This document shows, in pieces, positions 1 through 5,195 of a stretch of 5,195 bases of DNA. The stretch is from Armatimonadetes bacterium RBG_19FT_COMBO_69_19. GTDB lineage: Bacteria; Sysuimicrobiota; Sysuimicrobiia; Sysuimicrobiales; Kaftiobacteriaceae. The notes under the pieces were generated by a model. That model saw only the letters and a list, made by a program, of their open reading frames with translations, did no database searches and was not told the DNA's origin. The stretch covers positions 3,333-8,527 of the forward strand of contig MENB01000074.1 in NCBI GenBank assembly GCA_001768125.1, written 5' to 3'. Position numbers and translations under genes: made by a program. Positions within the stretch are counted from its first letter, which is position 1; every line of letters begins with the position of its first letter.

Positions 1-38
1 GCGATCCAGCCGGTGAGCTCGCCCGGTCCGTTGCCGCT

Positions 39-42
39 GAGG
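39..42 (+). promoter_or_regulatory. Candidate Shine-Dalgarno for lptD (GTG 52)
   Basis: GAGG lies 9 nt before GTG 52. It is the only SD-like motif well placed for any of the four in-frame start codons. It directly abuts ATG 43, too close to serve that codon, and GTG 88 has no SD before it. It favours GTG 52 but is a four-base match only. Confidence 0.4.
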
Positions 43-51
43 ATGAGTTCC

Positions 52-1650
52 GTGCCGGTCATAGAACCATTCTACATACATCCTGCCGTGGTCAGATCCG
101 CCGCCGTCGCCGCGTGCTTCGCGCTCCTCATCCTGGCCGCTCCCGCCCGGGGGCAGGCCCCGTCGTCGCTCGTGGTCGAGGCAGACCAGATCGTCTTCGA
201 TCAGGTGGCGCAGACCGTGGACGCCGAAGGGCAGGTGCGCCTCCGCTACCGCGGCATCCGCCTCACGGCCGACCGGGTGCGGTTCGACATCCTGCAGGAG
301 CAGCTGACGGCGGAAGGCCGCGTGATCCTGGTGGACGCCGATGGGCGCGAGCTCCGCGGCCGCCGGCTGCGCTACGACGTGCGTCTCCGCCTGGCGGAGG
401 TGGAGCAGGCCCAGGCCATCGTGGAGCGGGTGTACGTGCGCAGCGAGCAGCTGCGGGCCCAGCCCGACCGGGTGGTGGCGGAGCGCGCGATGGTCACGAC
501 GTGCGACCCGGCCCGGCCCGCCTACCGGATCACCGCGAGCCGGGTGGAGATCGTGCCGGGAGAGCAGATGGTTGCCCATGATGCGACCCTGTGGGTCGGG
601 GAGCGCCGCATCATCACCGTGCCGGTCTACACGGTCTCGCTGCGGACGTCCGAGGAGACGGCGCAGAGCTTTCCCCGCGCCGGCTACAACCACGTCGACG
701 GGCTCTGGATGGACTACCCGCTGACGTACCGGCTCGGCCCGGTGGAGGGTCTCCTCACCGGCAAGCTGGGATTCCGCTCCGGATTCATCGCGCGGAACAC
801 CCTCACCTATCCCCGCCCGGGGTATGCCTTTTCCCTCACCGTGGGGCGCAACCAGAATGAGGATCTGCTGCTCTATGACCTGGCCGAGGCCGCGCTCGAC
901 GTCCCGTCCGGGCCGCTGGCGCTGAGCGTGCGTACGGGATGGTTCCGCGAGCCGTCGACCGGGATGGAGACGTCACGCTCGACGTATGAGCTGCGATTCT
1001 CCACCCCGACTATCGCCCTGGGACCCGCGACGACCTTCACGGGGACGGCCGCCTACCAGGATGCCTACTATGGGACGGGGATGCGCTACACGGTGTCGCG
1101 GGCCGACCTCACGCTCGCGCGCCGTTTGGACGAGCACTCCGCGGTGAGCCTGCGGTATCGCCGGCTGGTGCCCAGCGGGGCGACCCCCTTCCTGTTCGAT
1201 GCCGTTCCCGCCGACGACATCGTCAACACGGTGGGGCTGCAGTACGGGCTCACCGTCCCACGCGGGCCCGAGGTCACCGCGTCCTACGTCGCGGGCGTCT
1301 CGTACAACTTCCTGGATGGGACGCCGAGCGTCAACGCGGGATACGGCCGGCGGCGCGAGGGCGCCTACCACTGGAATCTGGGCGCGGAGTACAATCTGAC
1401 GACGCACGCCGTCAAGGCAACAACCGACTCCGGAGCGGCCATCGGCCCGGGGACCTACGTGACGGTGCAGGCCGCCTATTTCGTGCAGACGGGTCAGTTC
1501 GAGTACCTCGACCTGCTGCTCAGGTCGCGCCTGTGCGACTGCTTCGACCTGAGCTTAAAGTACCGGTCCGTGCACCGGGAAATCTGGCTGGAGATCGCCC
1601 TCGCGCCGGACGCGCCGATGGCGTTTCCAGAGGAGGGGCCTCAGCCATGA
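52..1650 (+). CDS. lptD: Short LptD/OstA-family LPS-assembly outer-membrane protein
   Basis: Probable outer-membrane LPS translocon protein, which in known systems receives LPS from the periplasmic Lpt bridge and inserts it into the outer leaflet. Numbered from GTG 52 (532 aa): a signal peptide at about residues 13-36 with core AAVAACFALLILAAPA, likely cut after GQA; an LptA/OstA-like beta domain at about 38-127 (VVEADQIVFD, then repeated beta strands); the family hallmark TTCDP at 149-153; the segment RIITVPVYT at 186-194; GYNHVDGLWMDYP at 211-223; then alternating polar/hydrophobic strands to the end, consistent with a beta-barrel. The C-terminal CDCFDLSLKYR (495-505) matches the cysteine-containing end of LptD. 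It is much shorter than E. coli LptD (784 aa), mostly in the barrel. Only three cysteines remain after signal cleavage (151, 495, 497). Start is uncertain: GTG 13, ATG 43, GTG 52 (GAGG 9 nt upstream) and GTG 88 (cleanest signal peptide) are all in frame, and the frame is also open to the left edge. The family call is strong; the exact N-terminus is not. Confidence 0.9.
   Translation: MPVIEPFYIHPAVVRSAAVAACFALLILAAPARGQAPSSLVVEADQIVFDQVAQTVDAEGQVRLRYRGIRLTADRVRFDILQEQLTAEGRVILVDADGRELRGRRLRYDVRLRLAEVEQAQAIVERVYVRSEQLRAQPDRVVAERAMVTTCDPARPAYRITASRVEIVPGEQMVAHDATLWVGERRIITVPVYTVSLRTSEETAQSFPRAGYNHVDGLWMDYPLTYRLGPVEGLLTGKLGFRSGFIARNTLTYPRPGYAFSLTVGRNQNEDLLLYDLAEAALDVPSGPLALSVRTGWFREPSTGMETSRSTYELRFSTPTIALGPATTFTGTAAYQDAYYGTGMRYTVSRADLTLARRLDEHSAVSLRYRRLVPSGATPFLFDAVPADDIVNTVGLQYGLTVPRGPEVTASYVAGVSYNFLDGTPSVNAGYGRRREGAYHWNLGAEYNLTTHAVKATTDSGAAIGPGTYVTVQAAYFVQTGQFEYLDLLLRSRLCDCFDLSLKYRSVHREIWLEIALAPDAPMAFPEEGPQP
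1631..1636 (+). promoter_or_regulatory. Strong Shine-Dalgarno for the phosphomannomutase gene
   Basis: AGGAGG, within the longer purine run AGAGGAGGGG, ends 10 nt before ATG 1647. It lies inside the last codons of lptD (Phe-Pro-Glu-Glu-Gly-Pro-Gln-Pro-stop). It fixes the mutase start at 1647 rather than at in-frame codons further upstream inside lptD. Confidence 0.85.
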
Positions 1651-3026
1651 TCAATCCCGCCATCTTCCGCGAGTACGACATCCGGGGCGTCGTCGGCGAC
1701 GACCTCACCCCGGAGGTGGCGGCGGCGATCGCCCGCGCCTACGCGCGGTGGCTGCGCCAGCGCGGCACGCCGTCGCGGAAGGTGGTGGTGGGGCAGGACA
1801 ACCGCGCGAGCTCCCCGGCCCTCGCCCAGGCGGCCATCCGGGCGCTGCGCGCCGGCGGCTTCGACGTCGAGGACATCGGGACGGTCATCACCCCCGTGTT
1901 CTATTTCGCGCGCGTCCACCTGGGCATCGACGGCGGCGTGATGGTCACCGCCAGCCACAACCCCGCGCAGTTCAATGGGTTCAAGCTGGCGCAGGGCTTT
2001 GGCACCCTCTACGGGGAGGAGATCCAGGACATCCGCCGCCTGGCCGGAACGCCCGGGGAGGGCATATCCGCGCCCGGCGCACTCGGGAGGCAGGACATCG
2101 TGCCCGCGTACCTGGCGATGCTGCGGGAGAAGATCCGACTGGGTCCGCGGCGGCTGCGGGTGGCCGTGGACTGCGGGAACGGCACGGCCAGCCTGATGGC
2201 CCCCCAGGCGCTGCGCCAGCTGGGCTGCGAGGTCATCCCACTGTACTGCGAGTCGGATCCCCGCTTTCCCCACCACCATCCCGACCCGACGCAGGAGGAG
2301 AACCTGCGGGACCTCATCGCCTTGGTGCGACAGGAGCGCGCGGACGTCGGCATTGGCCTCGACGGCGACGGCGACCGGATCGGCGTGGTAGACGAGCAGG
2401 GAGGCATCATCTGGGGCGACGTCTTGATGATCCTCTTCTGGCGGGAGATCTTGCCCCGCCATCCCGGCACAGTGGGGATCGTCGAGGTGAAGTGCTCGCA
2501 GGCGCTCTACGACGAGATCGCGCGGTTGGGCGGGAAGCCGATCTTCTACCGGACGGGCCACTCCCTGATCAAGGCGAAGATGAAGGAGGTGGAAGCGGTC
2601 TTCACCGGCGAGATGTCGGGGCATATGTTCTTCGCCGACGAGTACTACGGGTACGACGACGCGGTGTACGCGGCGGCGCGGCTGCTGCGCATCCTGAGCC
2701 ACGCCGATCGGCCGCTGTCGGCGCTGCTGGCGGACGTGCCGCAATACGCCTCGACGCCCGAGGTCCGCGTGGAGTGTCCCGACGAGGTGAAGTTCGAGGT
2801 CGTGCGCAAGGTCACGGAGGAGTTCGGACGACGCTACCAGGTCATCGATATCGACGGCGCGCGCGTCCTGTTCGAGGACGGCTGGGGATTGATCCGGGCC
2901 AGCAACACCCAGCCCGCCCTCGTCCTGCGGGCCGAGGCGAGAACGGCGGATGGATTGGAGCGCATCAAACGCACTTTGAGTGATCTCCTTCAGCGCTTCC
3001 CGACCGTGGGGGCAATCCGCTGGTGA
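1647..3026 (+). CDS. manB: Phosphomannomutase/phosphoglucomutase
   Basis: Complete 459-aa alpha-D-phosphohexomutase, close to the usual length of bacterial PMM/PGM enzymes (P. aeruginosa AlgC is 463 aa). The family interconverts hexose 6-phosphate and 1-phosphate (mannose and/or glucose) through a phosphoserine and a bisphosphate intermediate, in the cytoplasm; the product feeds GDP-mannose or UDP/dTDP-glucose synthesis. All four signatures are intact: N-terminal FREYDIRG (7-14); catalytic TASHNP (101-106, phosphoserine Ser103); Mg-binding DGDGDR (239-244); sugar-specificity loop GEMSGH (321-326); and phosphate-binding RASNTQP (417-423) in domain 4. DGDGDR and GEMSGH argue against phosphoglucosamine mutase GlmM, which usually has DGDADR and GEQSGH. 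ATG 1647 overlaps the lptD stop as ATGA and has a strong SD, so translation is probably coupled to lptD. Preference for mannose or glucose cannot be decided from these motifs; manB is used in the broad sense. Confidence 0.95.
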   Translation: MINPAIFREYDIRGVVGDDLTPEVAAAIARAYARWLRQRGTPSRKVVVGQDNRASSPALAQAAIRALRAGGFDVEDIGTVITPVFYFARVHLGIDGGVMVTASHNPAQFNGFKLAQGFGTLYGEEIQDIRRLAGTPGEGISAPGALGRQDIVPAYLAMLREKIRLGPRRLRVAVDCGNGTASLMAPQALRQLGCEVIPLYCESDPRFPHHHPDPTQEENLRDLIALVRQERADVGIGLDGDGDRIGVVDEQGGIIWGDVLMILFWREILPRHPGTVGIVEVKCSQALYDEIARLGGKPIFYRTGHSLIKAKMKEVEAVFTGEMSGHMFFADEYYGYDDAVYAAARLLRILSHADRPLSALLADVPQYASTPEVRVECPDEVKFEVVRKVTEEFGRRYQVIDIDGARVLFEDGWGLIRASNTQPALVLRAEARTADGLERIKRTLSDLLQRFPTVGAIRW

Positions 3027-3063
3027 CCGCGTGGGGCAGGGGGCCCGTCGGCGCGAACAGAAC

Positions 3064-3067
3064 AAGG
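3064..3067 (+). promoter_or_regulatory. Weak Shine-Dalgarno for wzz
   Basis: AAGG, 5 nt before ATG 3073. It is weak and rather close, but the alternative in-frame GTG 3031, 4 nt after the mutase stop, has no SD and would add an Arg/Gln-rich leader not typical of Wzz proteins. Confidence 0.45.
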
Positions 3068-3072
3068 TTCCG

Positions 3073-3939
3073 ATGAGCGAGTCCTCCGACTACACGATTG
3101 ACCTCCGGCAGGTAGCGGCCATCCTGTGGCTCCGACGCGCCGCGGTTATCGGGATCACGCTCGCTGCCGTACTTGTTGCCACGGTGTGGAGCCTGGTCTC
3201 TCCGCCTCTCTATGAGGCACAAGGCCTCATCCAGTTGAGTGAGGATAGCCCTCCGCCCTACGACATGGCTGCCAGGGCCGCACAACTGCTCAGGACACGG
3301 ACCTTTCTTGCTTCCGTGGCGGGGACGGCGCATCTGTCGGAGTCGGAGGACGCGCTCTTGCGCGCTGTGCGGGTGGAGGCGCTCTATGACGCCCGGATGG
3401 TGCGTGTCCGGGTGCGGCTTCACGACCCGGAGCGCGCGCACACGGTCGCGCAGGCGATCGTGGGAAGGTTCGTGGCCAGGGCGACAGAGCCGGTGGAGCG
3501 CTCCCGACAGAACCTCGAGCGCAGGCTCGCCGCAGGCGACAGCGCCCTCGTCCTGACAACCGAGGTACTGCGGACGACCCGCGCGCTGCTCGAACGCCCA
3601 GCCGGCCAGGTCCCCGATCAGGGAGGCCGGGCGTTTCTCCTCAATGCGTTGAGCATCGCGTCCGAGCTGCACGCCGCACAGCTCGCCACGCAGCGGGAAC
3701 TCCTGATGGAGCTCCGTGAGCTGGAATCTCCCGCGGTGATCGATGCGCCCGTGCGGCCTGTCGCGCCCATCGCGCCCAGGATGGGGTTCATTGTGACGCT
3801 CGGCTTCCTGCTTGGCCTCTTCGTGGGCGGCGTCGTTGCCCTGGTCCCGAGGGAGGAGGTTTCACCCCGGGGTGTCCCGCAGTCGGCTTCGGTCCGCGCA
3901 GTGGTGGATCCGCCCGCCCGAACGGAATCCCAGGTCTGA
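3073..3939 (+). CDS. wzz: Wzz-type polysaccharide chain-length determinant (no kinase domain)
   Basis: Inner-membrane polysaccharide co-polymerase of 288 aa. Wzz proteins oligomerise with the Wzy polymerase and set the modal length of O-antigen or capsule chains. The layout is typical: short cytoplasmic N-terminus (DYTIDLRQVAAILWLRR, 6-22), first membrane helix about 23-42 (AAVIGITLAAVLVATVWSLV), the post-helix Wzz motif SPPLYEAQGLIQL (43-55), a periplasmic part of about 195 aa with probable long helices at about 136-217, a proline-rich stretch with prolines at 226, 229, 232 and 235, then a second helix at about 238-258 (FIVTLGFLLGLFVGG) and a cytoplasmic tail of about 30 aa. There is no Walker-containing tyrosine-kinase domain and no tyrosine cluster in the tail, so it is not a fused Wzc. 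It is a little shorter than E. coli WzzB (about 326 aa). It follows the mutase by 46 bases and precedes the flippase, in the same direction. Family call rests on topology and motifs, as sequence conservation in this family is low. Confidence 0.85.
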   Translation: MSESSDYTIDLRQVAAILWLRRAAVIGITLAAVLVATVWSLVSPPLYEAQGLIQLSEDSPPPYDMAARAAQLLRTRTFLASVAGTAHLSESEDALLRAVRVEALYDARMVRVRVRLHDPERAHTVAQAIVGRFVARATEPVERSRQNLERRLAAGDSALVLTTEVLRTTRALLERPAGQVPDQGGRAFLLNALSIASELHAAQLATQRELLMELRELESPAVIDAPVRPVAPIAPRMGFIVTLGFLLGLFVGGVVALVPREEVSPRGVPQSASVRAVVDPPARTESQV

Positions 3940-4022
3940 GCGAGACATCTGCCAGTCTGTCCCTCTACCCAGTGCCGTGCGCCATCACAGGGAACCCGCT
4001 GGTGATTGAGCGTCTCCTACCT

Positions 4023-4027
4023 GGAGG
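4023..4027 (+). promoter_or_regulatory. Shine-Dalgarno for the flippase gene
   Basis: GGAGG, 8 nt before GTG 4036. It selects this GTG over the in-frame TTG at 4006, TTG at 4057 and GTG at 4063, none of which has an equally placed motif. Confidence 0.75.
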
Positions 4028-4035
4028 TCGATAGG

Positions 4036-5195
4036 GTGGCCCGAGAGATAGGGCGGTTGAGAGTGAGCGGACGGCTGCTTGCCCACAACACGTTCTACAA
4101 TCTCTCAGCGAATGTCTTCGCCCTGGCGGTCGGCGTGGTCGCGATTCCGCTCCTCATGCGCCGACTGGGGGTGCACGATTTCGGCCTACTGACCCTGGGT
4201 TGGGTTCTCCTCGGCTATTTCGGCGTAGCCGATCTTGGGTTGAGCCGTGCAGCGACGAAGTACGTGGCGGAAGCCCTGGGTCGAGGCGAAGGAGAATGGG
4301 TCGCCGGCATCGTGTGGAGCGCGATCGGCGTCCAAGTGCTGGTCGGAGCTGCGGGCACGCTTGTGCTGGCGCTCGGGACCCCACTGCTCATGGGTCGGTG
4401 GTTGGCGATCCCCCCGGATTCCCTGCCGCGTGCAGTTGATACCTTCAGGTGGCTCAGTTTGGCACTGCCGGTCATGCTCGTGACGAACACGTTTCAAGGT
4501 GCGCTCGAGGGGGCCCAGAAGTTCGGCCCCGTGGCCATCGTGCGTCTGGTGGCCACCTCATCGGGTTTTCTCGCCCCCCTACTCGTGGTCTGGGCTGGAG
4601 GGGATATCAGAACCGTTGCGATCGCCCTTGTAGGAACGCGTGTGCTGCTGCTGGTCCTCGCCGCGGTCCTGTTCAGGGCAACGTTCCCTCAGGCGATGCG
4701 AGGCAGGCGGATCCATCCGCACCTGTTACGAAGCTTTGCGCGGTTTGGCAGCTGGATTACACTCTCCAGCCTGATCGGCCCCCTCCTTGTCTCCGCAGAC
4801 CGATGGATCGTCGCGCTGATCCTGGGGTCGTCGGCCGTGGCCTCGTATGCGGTTCCGCACGAGACGGTCCTGCGACTGTACGTCCTGCCTGCAAGTTTCG
4901 TCGCCGTTCTATTCCCCGCCTACAGTGCACTAGGTTCAACGCCCACCCTCGATGCCGAGCGGCTGGCGACGCGAGGAATGAAGTACCTGTTGCTCACCAT
5001 GGGGATGTGTAGTTGGGTCCTCGTCCTGTTCGCCAGAGACATCCTCCGCGTCTGGGTTGGCGCAGAGATGGCGACGAAGGGAGCCCCTGTCCTGCAGATC
5101 ATGTCGGCGGGACTCCTGCTGCATTCCCTGGCCTACGTGCCGGGCAGCCTGCTGCTGGGGATTGGGAAACCGAATGTGACCACGGCTTTCCAGAT
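4036..5195 (+). CDS. wzx: Wzx-type polysaccharide/oligosaccharide flippase (partial, 3' end outside window)
   Basis: An uninterrupted frame from GTG 4036 runs to the last base: 386 codons plus two bases, with no stop. It resembles the oligosaccharide flippases of the MOP superfamily (Polysacc_synt type), which move undecaprenyl-PP-linked repeat units across the inner membrane. Supporting motifs: LLAHNTFYNLSANVFAL (14-30), LLMRRLGVHDFGLLTLGWV (39-57), GVADLGLSRAATKYVAEALG (63-82), NTFQGALEGAQKFGPVAIVR (151-170), ADRWIVALILGSS (254-266) and YAVPHETVLRLYVLPASFVA (271-290), followed by VLFPAYSALG. About ten hydrophobic segments are visible, e.g. about 25-40, 48-65, 90-117, 138-150, 166-187, 193-213, 240-262, 277-297, 317-333 and 351-376. 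Complete relatives are usually about 400-500 aa with 12-14 helices, so the last helices lie outside. Codon use is more mixed than in the mutase (TTA, CTA, AGA, AGG occur). The substrate cannot be predicted. An MATE-like drug transporter or MurJ is less likely given the motifs and the neighbouring wzz. Confidence 0.88.
   Translation, partial: MAREIGRLRVSGRLLAHNTFYNLSANVFALAVGVVAIPLLMRRLGVHDFGLLTLGWVLLGYFGVADLGLSRAATKYVAEALGRGEGEWVAGIVWSAIGVQVLVGAAGTLVLALGTPLLMGRWLAIPPDSLPRAVDTFRWLSLALPVMLVTNTFQGALEGAQKFGPVAIVRLVATSSGFLAPLLVVWAGGDIRTVAIALVGTRVLLLVLAAVLFRATFPQAMRGRRIHPHLLRSFARFGSWITLSSLIGPLLVSADRWIVALILGSSAVASYAVPHETVLRLYVLPASFVAVLFPAYSALGSTPTLDAERLATRGMKYLLLTMGMCSWVLVLFARDILRVWVGAEMATKGAPVLQIMSAGLLLHSLAYVPGSLLLGIGKPNVTTAFQ

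Noticed and set aside
106..117. Val-Ala-Ala-Cys lipobox-like motif in the LptD signal peptide, suggesting a lipoprotein
   Set aside because: The cysteine lies at the start of the hydrophobic core (followed by FALLILAA), not at its end. A signal peptidase I site (GQA) follows the core instead.
1748..2983. A 411-codon frame on the + strand inside the mutase gene
   Set aside because: It is an Arg/Gly/Ala-rich shadow in another frame, with no domain and no SD, fully inside an intact enzyme gene.
1641..3065. A long antisense open frame (474 codons) covering the whole mutase gene
   Set aside because: Its product is rich in Arg/Pro/His/Asp with no recognisable domain, and the + strand frame carries all mutase signatures. 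Long antisense frames are common opposite GC-rich genes.
3027..3072. Possible terminator in the gap between the mutase and wzz
   Set aside because: G-rich but with no stable stem-loop plus T-tract; read-through within one operon is more likely.
2965..3672. A 235-codon antisense frame across the start of wzz
   Set aside because: No recognisable domain; it overlaps the Wzz gene whose membrane topology and motifs are convincing in the + frame.
3940..4035. Possible terminator or promoter in the 96-base gap between wzz and wzx
   Set aside because: The only self-complementary match (GTCCCT against AGGGAAC) is short and imperfect, has no T-run, and no -35/-10 pair with suitable spacing is visible.
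4449..5012. A 187-codon + strand frame within the flippase region
   Set aside because: Low-complexity Arg/Pro/Cys composition without membrane segments. The frame starting at GTG 4036 reads through the same bases as a coherent membrane protein.

Overview
This is a GC-rich window read almost entirely on the + strand. It looks like part of one operon for building and exporting the cell-surface polysaccharide of a diderm (outer-membrane) bacterium. An LptD-type outer-membrane protein with a signal peptide, followed by polysaccharide genes, requires an outer membrane. The LptD barrel is short and its cysteine pattern is reduced, which fits one of the less-studied GC-rich diderm phyla better than a classical gammaproteobacterium. 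I cannot place it further from sequence alone; an uncultivated Armatimonadota/Sysuimicrobiota-like or similar lineage is only a guess.

Layout, left to right: (1) about 52-1650, a short LptD/OstA homologue (LPS assembly at the outer membrane), start codon uncertain; (2) 1647-3026, a complete phosphomannomutase/phosphoglucomutase whose ATG overlaps the lptD stop (ATGA) and which has a strong Shine-Dalgarno; (3) 3073-3939, a small Wzz-type chain-length determinant with two membrane segments and no kinase domain; (4) 4036 to the right edge, a Wzx-type flippase, in frame and open at the window end, so its C-terminus is missing. The gaps of 46 and 96 bases contain no convincing terminator or promoter. 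No RNA gene, CRISPR array, insertion sequence or long repeat was seen.

How the genes fit together (inference from families and order): the mutase supplies mannose-1-P or glucose-1-P for nucleotide sugars; glycosyltransferases, probably encoded to the right, build a lipid-linked repeat unit; Wzx flips it across the inner membrane; Wzz sets the length of the Wzy-made polymer; LptD inserts the finished LPS into the outer leaflet. Base composition falls from the mutase toward the flippase, as expected when moving from a conserved part of the genome into a variable O-antigen/capsule locus.

I found no clearly new system. The points most worth a second look are the short LptD with its 1+2 cysteine pattern, the translational coupling of lptD to a sugar-phosphate mutase, and the unresolved lptD start next to an AT-rich patch.
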